From Adiantum capillus-veneris (Eukaryota; Streptophyta; Polypodiopsida; Polypodiales; Pteridaceae), in NCBI GenBank assembly GCA_014529385.2, contig CM043958.1:80924025-80988024 (forward strand): a stretch of 64,000 bases of DNA, written 5' to 3'. Below are positions 9,976-20,740 of the stretch, one piece after another (the stretch's first letter is position 1; each line of letters starts with the position of its first letter). Below the pieces are notes generated by a model, which saw only the letters and a list, made by a program, of their open reading frames with translations, ran no database searches and was not told the DNA's origin. The translations under genes were made by a program, and so were the position numbers.

Positions 9976-9979
9976 TTTT

Positions 9980-9991
9980 TGGCGCCGTTGC
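9980..9991 (+). other. Truncated primer binding site (tRNA-Asp type), arm A
   Basis: TGGCGCCGTTGC equals the first 12 bases of TGGCGCCGTTGCCGGGGA, the complement of the 3' end of plant tRNA-Asp used by Athila-type Ty3 elements. After base 12 it switches abruptly to ACAGAGAAGC, which belongs to the leader of arm B read backwards. This is the exact centre of the inverted repeat. Confidence 0.8.
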
Positions 9992-10052
9992 ACAGAGAAG
10001 CAGCAAAGAGAAGCACAGAGTGCTACTCGAGCTGAATGCACGGCATTCCCCG
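9992..10052 (-). other. Inverted-repeat spacer: leader of arm B
   Basis: About 61 bp that belong to arm B only: on the minus strand it completes the PBS (CGGGGA) and continues with GCCGTGCATTCAGCTCGAG and a CT-rich leader before running into the truncated PBS of arm A. It is the only unpaired sequence at the centre of the palindrome. Confidence 0.7.
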
Positions 10053-10064
10053 ACAAGGGTGCCA
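10047..10064 (-). other. Primer binding site (tRNA-Asp type), arm B
   Basis: On the minus strand TGGCACCCTTGTCGGGGA differs from the tRNA-Asp complement TGGCGCCGTTGCCGGGGA at three positions. It is separated by AAAA/TTTT from the LTR end at 10069. Confidence 0.8.
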
Positions 10065-10068
10065 AAAA

Positions 10069-10651
10069 TGTGTGCGTATGTCGCATGTGTCAATGCAAGG
10101 AACTCGCCGATATACCGTGTGCGAGCCACAAATGGCTCCAAGCACACAACAAGCCTAAACTAGTAAGCTCAAAGAAGGCGATGGTGTGTCACTCACTGCT
10201 CTACGCTTGCTTCGTGGAGGATTCCTCACCGCGAAGAAGAAGGAGCCGCCGCTTCGCCGCGCTCAACGGCTTCGCCGCCGCCGTGCCGTCGTCGCAATGC
10301 TCAATCGCACACACACACACTCTCTCTCTCTCACGCATACACACACACACACAAGGAGATGAAGAAGAAGAAGATGGAGATGGAGCAAGAGCACTCTTCT
10401 ATTGCACAAATGAGAGAATGAGTGAATTTTAGGTTTAGTTGACTTTTATATGAGCTCGTCCCATTCACACTTGGGCGCCCATGCTTAGCCAACTAATCCC
10501 TTGAATGTTCCAGTTAGAGTGCACCTCTCATCGGCGATCACTCTTACCCTTTTCCTATTGGACCGACAAGCCCGATACCTGACTCTACCAAGTAAATAAT
10601 ACAATCATCCGTCGTAGGTGATAGGGTGTCCGTGAGCCGTGAGGGTTAACA
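10069..10651 (-). mobile_element. LTR of arm B
   Basis: On the minus strand it starts TGTTAACCCTCACGG after the purine tract AGGAAGGGGGG (10654-10664) and ends CACACA next to the PBS. It is about 55 bp shorter than the arm A LTR mainly because the CA repeat is shorter. A longer alternative start at 12273, after a second PPT (12274-12290), gives a 2205-bp LTR. Confidence 0.6.
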
Positions 10652-12369
10652 TGCCCCCCTTCCTGATGTAGATTCCGTCCTTGGAAGCTATTGAGTTGAA
10701 GCTCGTTCGTCGAGGTGGAAGAGCATTTGAGATGAATGTCCTTAGCCTTCTTCAGTCACTGGAAAATCAAACAACATTGGCACAGTAATTGCGTTCTCAT
10801 AAGCGATTAAAAAGCATATGCAGTTTTAGGCAGACAAATTGATTGGTAACAGAATTTTAAACAATTTGTCAGCAATAAACATTAAATTGCAATGTAATCA
10901 AATGCATAAACAGACGTAAAGGTAAAAAATTAAACAAGTATGGGGTCGCTAATTTAACGGTCGAAAGGCACTAGAGATCGACTATTAATCCATGGGTAAG
11001 CTTCTTAATTTTCTCTGGTCAATTAAGTTGTTTAATCGCGAGAGCCAAGTATTTCATGTTCGAGGACTGACTAGAGGCTATACCTAGAAGACCTTGTAGT
11101 TAAGCTACGATAAAAGGAATTTCTCATGAAATCATCGCCTGACTGATTACCTTTCCTTTGACCCCCCAAAGTCTTTTCACAGTGATTCAATTTTGATGTG
11201 TGTGCTTATTTTGTATGCCTTGGGTTTTTTGCTTTTTAAGGAAAAGCACCCATATTGGGAACCTCTAGGGCTCTAGTACCATAGGCAATACATGTGAGTG
11301 AAGTACCCAATCAAGCTGAGATTTCTCTTCCAGCTTAAGATTTTACAATGTGGCACTTTGATTTTTTGTTTGTTCATTTTCAGCATTTTAATTTTGTAAC
11401 TTTGGGGGGTCATATAACACTGATACACCTCCCCAGGCTCATCACACTAGTAAGCTCCCTTTATAATACTTAAGCTAAAGTTCAATGGGGTCAAGCCCAC
11501 TAGAAAGCCCTAGTACATTTCACACAATGCTACCTAAATCGGATTAAGAACCTAAGTAACCATTGATTATTAGGAAGGCATTCCCCATGGTAGTAAGAGA
11601 AGATCTCTAACACCTATCTTGGTCAAACTAGCTTAGTCAAACTCGCTTGATTTTTAAATCTAGACAAGTGATTATGACAAAAAATTACATTGAATTTAAT
11701 GTTTGGTACTAAGCAAATGCGCTGAATATTATGCTACCAATCACAATCAAAGCAGACAAACATGGATGCAAAAAAAATAAGGGGCCATGCTAATGGACAA
11801 GAAACACCTGTTTGTGTTGATGGTCGCGCTTGATTTGAAAAGTGGATGAGAGAAATATTCCATGAAGGTCCAAATCCTAACCAGAACAACATGTTCCTGT
11901 ACACACTATGAAACACAAGAATACCTCTAGGAGGCACATCAGAGGGAAAAAAGAACTTTGGTAATCACTCAACTCTAAAACAGAAACACTCCTATCGTAC
12001 TAATCTTACCTACCCTCCATCACTTGAGTGCTGAGGATCAAAGGTGTTTTATGACATAGGTTTTTGTTTCAGTGTACCGGATGTGAATGTGTAAGTCTGA
12101 GTTAATGTTTTGACTTTTATTGTGCATACTCGTTTGCTAATTGCTCTTGCTCTTTATTATTTTTGTTTTTTGTGAGTATAAGTCTTATATATACATTCCC
12201 TAAGATTGGGAAATTGAGAGGTCAGGGAGGAAGGTTGAGAGGGAAGTAAGTGAATGATGACTGTCAACAAACACTCCCCCCTTCCTTGGGTAGGTCATAC
12301 TATTTGAAATGTGCTCGTCACCCTTTGAAACCAATTGTTCCAGTCGATAATCGGTGAGGATTTTTGCCA
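10652..12369 (-). other. Arm B 3' noncoding region with PPT-like sites
   Basis: Mirror of 7570-9338. It includes the PPT at 12274-12290 followed on the minus strand by TGTTTGTTGACAG, and a TATATATA box near 12187-12195. No ORF that is shared with arm A in the same frame was seen. Confidence 0.55.
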
Positions 12370-13335
12370 TTAGTTTTCTATTACCTTAGGTGCCTCATCG
12401 AGTTGCGAGGGTGGTAAGGTACTCTCCCAGGATCGAACTTGAAGTGGTTCATCATGTGATTCTTGAGCACTGGGAGGTGTGGATTCCTTTGTAGCTTTAT
12501 GGAGGTCCACTATTGTAGGTCGACGATGTGGAGAAGCTTTTACCTTTATGGATGCATTACATGAGGATCTAGAAGCTTCATGGGACTCCCCCCTTGTTGA
12601 GCTAGGTGGAACAAATCGTTCTTTCTTTGGTACCCAAACTAGCTCTGGAGTGGGTGTGTAGCATTCATTGAATTTTTTCTTTCCGCGATCGTCCATTCAT
12701 TTTGGAGCTACTGGATTGGGCTCACATGGGTCAGGTGACAAGTAAGAACACAATCAACGTTTTGGTACCCAGATTTGATCATTTCCTTCATAGTAGCGTT
12801 GGGCTTCCAATAGTCGTTTAGGAATCCAACGCCACATTTTCTTACTTTTGTTGGAGCGAGTGGTACGTTTCTTACAAGGCTTCTGTTTTTTAGTACTAGC
12901 CATGGTCGCTAAAGAATCTTTAGGGACCCACTTGCATGTTTTCTTCGTTATATTAGGATGAGTCTTGTCAAAAGCTATATGCATTGCTTATAGCATATTT
13001 AAGGGTACGAGTGGTGGCATTTCATCCCCCTCAGGTGTTACCCAGGTCGTCCCCCTATTTCCCCAAGTGTCTATGGTTGCTTCTAGGTGGACCCAATCCA
13101 CATTGTCCAACTCAGTCATCCCAGGTAGTACATCCATATAAGGAGAATCTTCCCCAACATCAGTGTCTGCTTTATACGTGTAACAATACTGCAATGGAGA
13201 CAAGTGAACTGTGGTGTCAGATCTATGATCAATTATAAACCTGTTTCCTAGAGGATGTGCTCGACCCGTCACAAGATCCACTCGAATGACAGAATCTTGG
13301 AACTGTAAGTAGACATGATTTATAGACCATAACAA
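12370..13335 (-). pseudogene. Arm B W[VI]PK tail and end of protease segment
   Basis: Three broken frames (13335-12988, 12984-12754, 12696-12370) match the end of the arm A protease ORF and its basic tail. The motifs CKWVPKD, WRWIPKR, QIWVPKR and LVWVPKK are all still readable. A nonsense codon (TGA/TTG change near 12753) and frame breaks interrupt it. Conservation of the Trp motifs despite the breaks suggests earlier constraint. Confidence 0.65.
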
Positions 13336-14287
13336 TAAAGGTAATCCTTATTTTATGTCCAAAGAATTTGATATTGAGATCTTCTAGCATCCCAATAGGT
13401 ATAACAATAGACCCATTGGCCATCTTCACTACTATGGTTGTGGTCGCAAGGTGAGGTCTCCCCATAGTTTCCCAACAATTTTTAGTCACAATGCTAACCC
13501 CAACACCACCATCAAGGATTCCCTTCACAGTTAATCCCTTAGTAGTGATTGGTATGGTCGCATTGGATTCATCACCCTCAAAGTATTGTCCCAACTTGTT
13601 AACAGGTATTTCTATAACAAGGTTCTCATTTAGGTTGGGTTGTGGATCGAAGTGTTCCTCCTCTATTGGCATCTCCCCAGCTCCATCCATCTGTGCAAAT
13701 TGTGGTAGCCCAAACTTCACTTCTCCATTGAGGAAGGCTCGAAGAGCTGAGACTAGCTCGGGGTCTTTATATAGTTTGGACATGATGGTGGTTCTACCTT
13801 CTGAAGACATGAAATCCATCAGTTTGGCAATGTTTAACGACACCTTTTGGACTTGAGTCCCTTGACGTGGGGAAGATGGGATCTCCATTTCTTCGATAGG
13901 ATTAGGTAGTCCCTCTGTAAACATTCTTTCCATCAAGAAGTGAGTACGCCCACTTTCCCACGACTTTAAGTCACTTTCTTCTTGGATGACACTAGGTATG
14001 TCCAAGGGTCTATGGACTTGGTGAGGTTGTTGTTGCGTAGGGAACATGGTGTCTATAATCTGGATCTTCCTAGGTGCTGGTTCTAGATCCCTTTGGGTAT
14101 CTTCTACCAAACTCCTTAATTGCTTGACTCGCTCGATCTCCTCTGTAGGGTTTGGATAAGTTCCTATCTTCTTTTTGGATCCTGGCCATTGTGGCTCATG
14201 AAGATCTTCCTTGTTGGTTTCTATGTTAGTGGTCGTTTTGGTCTCCATGGTTTCACCTGAATCAGAATCTTCTTCAGCATCGTTCAT
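13229..14287 (-). pseudogene. Arm B protease segment
   Basis: 352 residues beginning MNDAEEDSDSGETMETKT, the acidic linker after the nucleocapsid, then the retropepsin with VKGILDGGVGVSIV and a frame break soon after RITFIVM, so the ILGRPFM strand is lost from the frame. The D-G-G active-site variant is the same as in arm A, showing that it predates the duplication. The zinc knuckles are deleted upstream. Confidence 0.75.
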
Positions 14288-14516
14288 ATATACGGGGTCG
14301 TCACCAGTCCCTATGTTGGTCTTTGAACTGGGGTCTGACTTCGCTGCTTTGTGCGATCTCTTCTTCGTGTTTTCTTCTTTTTCTGAGATTGTGCAATTGA
14401 TGCCGTGTCTCTTTCCTCAAGAATATAATTTTGTTTTTGGAGCATCGATCATGTGAGTACGTTTACTGGTACCACGGGTGTACTTGGTGATGGCTCCTCG
14501 GTAACTTCAATCAAGT

Positions 14517-16256
14517 TTAATGGTGTGATCTTCGGTGCATTTGGATTATTTGGTCATTGTGTTCTCCTAGAGAATCGCATATTTGTTCAAACACTTCGAT
14601 ATGCTTTCTCACATCCCCGTCTCCACTAAATTTTGGTGTGAGCTTGGCTATTTGTACTACCTTACTTCTAGGCTCTCTATTAGGAGTGTTACGCATATTC
14701 TCAGCAATAGATCGACCAATAGCTTGAGCAAATGTTGCCAAATCACCTAAGTGAGCAGGCACCGTGGGTGGAGGTGCTCCAGAGACTACATGTGGAGTAG
14801 GTATTGGCATCGGGCTTGGCGCATAGGAAGCCCTTGGGTTCCACGTTGGGTACGATGTTGTGCCATGTGGTGGTCCATAGTTCATATGGGTGGCCCTAGG
14901 CATAGCAGACGTCGGATGTGACATGCTAATGCTAGCCGGTATAGTCCCATCGAAATAAGAACTTGTGTATTGTGGTTGTGGAGCATAGATAGTTGAAACA
15001 ATGGGAGGGGTAGGGACTACATGAGTGTGATGACCCATAGGTGCATACGACTGGTACACACTTGTAGGTACTGTTGCAGGCATTGAGCTACCATGTAGCG
15101 GTGCTTGAGGTCCATGGTGTGTTTCTCAGCATGCCCATCATTGGGGTAGGCATGGTAGCCATGGTGTCATCAAGGGAAAGATGAGCTAGACTTGGAGAGG
15201 TGAAGCTGTCACTTGTGGGCTCAGATTGCATTGAGATCCTTGGAGAAACAACATATGGGGGATCCATCGGACTTACCGAGGGAGTCTCCATTTGTGATAA
15301 GGTCGGTTGCTTAGCCTTCCCTATATCCAAGAATCTCATGACACCCGTCGAAGGCATATTGATCCCCTTGTTCTGTCTCTCTAACTCAATGACCCTATGG
15401 ATGACCTCACAAACTCTTTGTTTTTGATCCTCCACACTAGTAGCAGCCATTGTGGATTGTAGAACATCTAATCAACCCACATGATAGGTGTGACCTGTGT
15501 ATAGGTCGGTCAGAGTCTCTGTTTGTAATTCGTACACTCCATCTAGGATTGAGGTGCTAGGGGTGTCCTTTGAGCTAGATGCAATGTTGCTTTCTAGGGG
15601 TTGGCCCTTAGCGGTTGCTAAATCAGGAGCACTTGATTGCTCTCTTAGCAAGGATATTGACATAGGAGCTTTCGCTTTTAACTCTCTTCATTGCTCCGCC
15701 TTGCGTAAGCTCTCGAATTCCTTTTCCCTCGCTACAAGGATATATCGCTCAACCTCTTGCACTTTAGCAAGGCTTCTACATCGGGTAATATGACCTCGGA
15801 GGGAAATAACTCTAAAGAGTCAGGAGGTGCAGTGAATGGAGTATTCACGTGCACATTCTCTAACGGTATAGGGTCTACGTTTGTCACGAATGGAGAATTT
15901 ACTTCCCCACCCCCCTCATCTACATCATTAGCTCCATGTTCGGAGCGAGTGGCTCTACTAAAGGTTTCCTTGAGGCGGCTAAGCACACTCGGCCCGGACC
16001 GAGGACCCATGGCATACATGTCTTGGCTCGAGCTATCGGGATTAGGCATTGGGAAACCCTCCATGACGTCATAGTCAGAGGAAGAGTCACTAGCCGCTAT
16101 GTTCGGGTCTTGTTTTGTACTACCTTGGGTCCCCGCCGAGGGTCCATAACCTAAAGTAGGTGGATATTGAGAACTCGCGTAAGTCAAAATTCTCTCTAGT
16201 TGCTCCGTCTCTAGCACACGACCAGAGCGCAAATGCATGTGCCTTTGGCACCCCAC
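14517..16256 (-). pseudogene. Arm B Gag, N-terminal and early capsid part
   Basis: Four frames (16256-15732, 15663-15472, 15450-15088, 15083-14517) cover MHLRSGRVLETEQLERI through the Pro/Ser-rich region to IAKLTPKFSGDGDVRKHIEVF, the start of a retrotransposon Gag (capsid) domain. The sequence then jumps to the MHRRSH junction, which is the segment after the second zinc knuckle in arm A, so most of capsid and both knuckles are deleted. One TGA at 15472 and several single-base shifts break the frame. Confidence 0.75.
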
Positions 16257-16537
16257 AAACGTCGGCGAATAACCTTATTGAAAGTTAACCGCTTACCTTT
16301 TTGAAGCGTCCATTTTCACTCGTGTTTTTTATGTATTTAATGTTTTTTTTATGTTTGATTTTTTTGATTAAAGTGTGTGATAGCTCAAAACGAGCGTATC
16401 ACTTAGAGGGTCGCTGTGTGCTTTACAATATAATTTTCGGGCATCTGAAGTTCCGTCGGTCCTCAAAAATCGATTTTCAGACCTACATTGATTTTTTCCA
16501 CCTCCTCAAGCTTTCTCTTGATGTCTTCGTTTTCTGT

Positions 16538-17375
16538 TTACCATCTCTTAAACTCCTCATCCATCTTCTTCTTCACAGCTTCTAGCTTAGTTTTCATGGC
16601 CTTGTTCTCTTCTTCCAGGCGGTTTTGCATTACAAGAGATCCCTCGGCCAACATCTGTCTTTGCCTTTTCTCTAGTGTCAACTCCTTTTGGAGTTCCTTC
16701 ATTTGTTCTTCATACAAATCATTTTCTGAAGTTATGCCAGTCGAGCTAGCAGCTCTGACTCTGGCCGGAGATGCCCTTAGCCTTTGGATGGTCTGATCTT
16801 TCACTTTCATCTGATCTTTCAACTCGATCACTTCGTCTTGGCTTGCCTCATGTTCTATCTCGGCCTTTTCCTTGGCATTCCTCAAGGTTTCCACCTCTTT
16901 GGACTCATTAGCAAGTTGTAGAGCCAGATTGTCCCTCTCTTTCTCCACATCTATGAGTGACTTGGTGATTTTCTGGTATTCCTCTTCTGCTCTTTGAAGC
17001 TTGTGTTCGGCGGCCTGATTCAGTCGTTCCATCTCTTGGCATCTTTGTAATGCCGCGTCCAAATTGGCTTGCAACTTTGTTTGTTCTCTATGTTTTCTTG
17101 GCCCTGTTTTTGAAGTGAGACCACTTCAGCTTTGATAAGAACTTCATTTGTATTGAGATTATCAATCTCACTCTCAGTGGCCATTGATCTTGCTGTGAGT
17201 CCGGTTAGTTTTTGCATTACCACATCCCAATCATTGGTTGGTGGCTGTAGGTCCACTGTATCTGTGGCCATCTCTTTCAACTCTACTAACCGAAGGCTCT
17301 GCATATGTTCCTTGGGTCTTGTGCTTGCCAACTCAAAGGCTACAGTAGTAGCTGCCTCTTCTCGAGAGTACCCAT
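16538..17375 (-). pseudogene. Unknown coiled-coil ORF, C-terminal part
   Basis: Two overlapping frames encode YSREEAATTVAFELASTR, then a long, heptad-rich coiled coil (NLDAALQRCQEMERLNQAAEHK-like, through EERDNLALQLANESKEVETL and the end DEEFKRW). It continues in frame from the segment right of the solo LTR when one copy of the duplicated target is set aside. The 3' end is only about 60 bp from the end of inverted-repeat arm B. I do not recognise the family. A long coiled coil behind a globular N-terminal domain fits extra ORFs carried by large plant Ty3 elements, but also a captured host gene. Confidence 0.5.
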
Positions 17376-18151
17376 TGTTAAGTATGGAGCCTGATTTACC
17401 CTCGTAATTTTCTGTGGTAAAAGCACACATTTGTAAGGCCCCCATTATGAGGAGAAGCCATCGTGCGTGAAGGAAAATCACTCACCGGAAACCAAAATTT
17501 TAACGGACAAGAATCAGGGGCAACTTTAGGGGCCTCAGGGGTGGAGGCCCCCGAGACTTTTTTTTCCCTCGCCGGAATATTCCTTTTCGTCGGAATATTA
17601 TGGCCGGCTGGACCGCGGCTGGAAAGTGGTCGGAAAACAACCAGTCGGTTGGCCGGTGGCCGGTAGTCAATGGCCAGTGGCCGATGGTCGGAAGTCAATG
17701 GCCGGTGGCCGAATTTAAAAGCAGACTTGTCTTCTCAAGGGCGGCCACACATGGGCGGATTGGAGGGTCCGATTTGGACTTATTCGCACAAGGGCGGCTA
17801 CACATGGCTGCCTCTCATAAGAGAGGGCAGCCCTTTTGGCCTATAAAAGGAGGCCATTTCTATACACATTTTATAGTGTGAAGTTGATGCAACAACGTGA
17901 GTGTGAGGTGGTGAGAGTGAAGCAAGGTGGGAGCTCTATTAAGGGTTTAATCCCTTTGTAAACTACTTCTTCTTTTGAAGTGCTAAAGCCATTGAGTGGC
18001 TGCTTTCCCGTGGACATAGCCCACATTGGGTGAACCACGTATATCGTGTGTACTCTCTCTCTCTCTCTCTATAATCTCTTGTGTGTAAAATCTCTCTCTC
18101 CATTAAGTAATCTACTCAAATATCTATTTAGCTACGTCTTATTTCTTAACA
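17376..18151 (+). mobile_element. Copia-type solo LTR
   Basis: The 776-bp segment begins TGTTAAG and ends CTTAACA. Flanks are CCCAT (17371-17375) and CCCAG (18152-18156), a near-perfect 5-bp duplication. Near its right end it has the signature common in plant Ty1/Copia LTRs: TTTCCCGTGGACATAGCC, then GGTGAACCACGTATATC and a CT run. A TATA-type element (CCTATAAAAGG) lies at 17841-17851. No PBS or internal region is attached. It interrupts the unknown ORF exactly between GCT GCT GGG and TAC TCT CGA codons. Confidence 0.85.
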
Positions 18152-19666
18152 CCCAGCAGCTAGTAGATCAAGAAATATTCTAAAGTTTCTTTCTTTTGGA
18201 TCTAGCTGCTCATCTTTTGGCTCAGCTTCTGCCTTCTTCTCTTCCTCTTTGTTCTTCTCTTGCTTGGAATCTTTTTGTTCATCAGTTCTGTTCTGCTCCT
18301 CTTTTTGTTGGGTTTGTGGAGGACTAAGAGGAGGTGGTGATGGGGGTGGGCTGGATTCCCGTCTTGACGGTGGAGTCGGTGGCTTCTTCTTGAAATCCCG
18401 GTCCTCCTTGGTTTTTCTCTCTCTCTTTCTTGGCCTTCCTGCTCTTCTAGCAGCTGCCGTCTCACTAAGTCCACTTCTTCTTCTGTAAATGGGATATTCG
18501 GGATATTCTTCGCCGTAGCATCTAAGATCTCAATTTTTTTGATATAATCTTCGAATGGATCCTGGTGAACCCTTCGAGATGATCGCGACATGGCTTCAAG
18601 GGATGGCTTCCACAACTCGCTTAGATCTCCTTTTAGTGCTCTCTCGGCTATGAAACTTTCTATCAGTCTTTCTAGCCGCGCTGCTTTCTGTGACTTGGTT
18701 TCCTTGATTGGCACTTGTAGATTTTCTTTCTTTCCCTTCTTTGACTATGGTGGCTCTTCTAGCACGGTCTCTAACCGGCGCTTCAACCGTGTGGCTACCG
18801 TGGGTGCTTTGGGAGGTTCTTCTTCTTTGTCTTTTTTCAGCTTTAGCCAATCATTTTGTGAGGAAGGTAGAGGCCAGTTTTTGTTTGGCATGCAATGCTC
18901 CATAGACAACTTTTGTTATGAGCTCACCAAGTACAATATAGGTGGGATTTCCGTTCCCCATCTTCACCAGATTGTTGTGGATGTAAGCGGCATAATTTAT
19001 CTCTTTTGGTTTGCTCTTTTGCATTGCCCAGGTGAAAGTGGTGGCAATGGCTCCAGGTGGCATCCTGTATTTTTGTGGCCGCTTTGTACACATGTGGAAG
19101 TATTGATTGTATAGTTGGCTCATGATAGCCACCTTCAGGTTTGCAATATCTTCAAATGTGTAGTTATTCTTCTTTTTCGAGTAGACCTTGACTTCATCTC
19201 GCCTCTTTGTCACACTGTCTCCTTTGTTTGAGATGTCAAGTGCGGCTGCCACCACCTTCTCTGTGATGACAATCATTGTATCAGGCTTGCCTTGCAGATC
19301 GGTGACTCGGGCCACTCCATCTTCTTTGATTGTGGTGACAAATTCCCACACTCTTTTAATTTCAATTCCTGCTGGCAAGGCTTCAAAGTAGTTGTGGAGA
19401 TCCAGCTTCTCCAAGTAATCCCCCATTTTTCTCTTGACAAATTCATTGAGCTGTCGAGGTATCATGGGTAGCTCCACTGCATTTCCTTCTGGATCTTCGA
19501 ATACTCCTTGGTAGATTCTCAGATCATTGGTCTCTAGCAGATCATCTTGAATCCATGTGCTTGTGGGCTTCAGGGTTCCTTCTGGGATCACAAAAGGCTC
19601 CACTTCTTCTAAGTAGTCCTTTATAGTCATCCTCTTCTTCTTTGCAAGTGATTTTGCGTTTGCCAT
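18152..19666 (-). pseudogene. Unknown ORF, N-terminal domain and Pro-rich linker
   Basis: The 271-residue frame 19666-18851 begins MANAKSLAKKKRMTIKDYLEE and looks like a folded, mostly helical domain (IPRQLNEFVKRKMGDYLEKL; MSQLYNQYFHMCTKRPQKYR; HNNLVKMGNGNPTYIVLGEL). It resembles domains annotated only as putative plant transposon protein, a family-level impression. A frame break at about 18850, a TAG at about 18760 and another shift in the Pro-rich linker (KKPPTPPSRRESSPPPSPPP) follow. Apart from these, the frame runs on to the solo LTR and beyond. Total ancestral length would be about 800 codons. Its leader contains the palindromic repeats. Confidence 0.5.
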
Positions 19667-20740
19667 GGATCGTGTTGCACTCAGTAGTCCAAAGTTAGCG
19701 TTTTTTACATATTCGCTGATAAACTGAGTTCTAACTACCCAAATGACTTGAAAATTGAAAATAAAACTTAAAAGGAACTAGGAAAACTCTGCATTTGCTC
19801 ACAGTAGCTTTCTGGCTAAAAAATAATCATGTAGACATCCTATGCGTAGGATGTCTACCTTCTCCGTTTTTGGTGAAACTTGGCAGGCTTGTGGCCCTTG
19901 ACCTGTGCAACATGGCTATGTAATTGGAATTGGGTTTGGGCATCAAAAAGTGCAATTTTGGGCAAATTTAGGCTTTTGGCTCACAAATTAGGTAGGATGT
20001 CCTCAACAGGTGGAAAATGATATTCAAATGGGTTGAAAGTTCATATACAGGCTTCTTACACCATGTAAATGGTTCCCATGAAGTCAGTTCTTGCTCAGTA
20101 GGTGAAAATGACACTGGAGACATCCTACGCGTAGGATGTCTATTTTATTAGAATGACTTGAAGTTGGTTCTGGGGGTAGCCTTTAGCATTTGGAACATGG
20201 CCCTGCTATTTGGATAAGCATTGGTGTTGTTAAGAGCATGTGTAGTGTTTTTAGGCTCAAAAAGTACATCTTGGAGGTTTTGGGGCCCAAAGGTGATGAG
20301 AATGGCTTGAAATTTGATACATGGGCTTGTGAAGGTGTTATAAAGACATCTGGAACTCAAAAATACCAGCTGGAGGTCAAATATGTCATTTAGAGATCCT
20401 ACGCGTAGTATGTCTATTTCAACAATTTTCACATATGACCCCACAGTTAGCTTGGCAATGTGCTCATGAGTATATTGTGCAAGTTTCATGCGATTTGGAC
20501 TAGTTTTGGTAGGTCTATGACCCATTATTGCCTCTATGCTCTGACTTTCCGTTTTCTGATGCATATGAGGTCAACTTTTGTCCAAATGTGATGAAACTTG
20601 GTGGCTTAGAATGTACAAGCTATTCAGAAGCTGTGTGTGAGATGAGATGTTGAGTTTGGTTCCCAGATATGGCCTTGAGACATCCTACACGCTCCTGATG
20701 AAATTTATATGAGAAGTGCTACTGGTACATGCCATGAGCC
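19667..20740 (-). other. Leader (X) with ~285-bp spaced palindromes
   Basis: No gene. It holds four copies of a palindrome built from half-site AGACATCCTACG and its reverse complement: 19831-19858 (28 bp, one mismatched pair), 20118-20141 (24 bp perfect), 20392-20415 (two mismatches) and 20678-20701 (right half decayed). Starts are 285, 274 and 286 bp apart. A lone half-site lies at 19992-20002. The sequence between palindromes is weakly similar from unit to unit, consistent with an old tandem repeat. The same palindrome occurs in the 5' leader of E3. Confidence 0.8.

Larger units (their letters stand above)
3223..9991 (+). repeat. Left arm (A) of giant inverted repeat
   Basis: This 6.8-kb arm matches the reverse complement of 10053-16477. 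Homology starts at an AAAATCGATTTT-like word (about 3223 versus about 16477) and ends within the primer binding site (9991 versus 10053). Stretches compared by eye are roughly 95% identical, for example 9121-9350 against 10650-10880. Content from left to right: gag leader, Gag, protease, W[VI]PK tail, PPT, 3' noncoding, LTR, PBS. Different internal deletions in each arm explain the length difference. Confidence 0.9.
10053..16477 (-). repeat. Right arm (B) of giant inverted repeat
   Basis: Reverse complement of 3223-9991. It contains, on the minus strand from right to left, the gag leader with the same splice-donor word, Gag, protease, W[VI]PK tail, two PPT-like sites and the LTR. It carries more stops and frame breaks than arm A and a different Gag deletion. 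Confidence 0.9.

Noticed and set aside
9601-10432. Several overlapping frames of 66-177 residues rich in Val-Cys or Thr-His
   Set aside because: They are translations of CA/TG and CT microsatellites and mirror sequence of the inverted-repeat centre.
19831-20701. CRISPR-like array
   Set aside because: The repeats are palindromes spaced by about 285 bp with weakly related, not unique, spacers, in a plant transposon leader; no cas genes.
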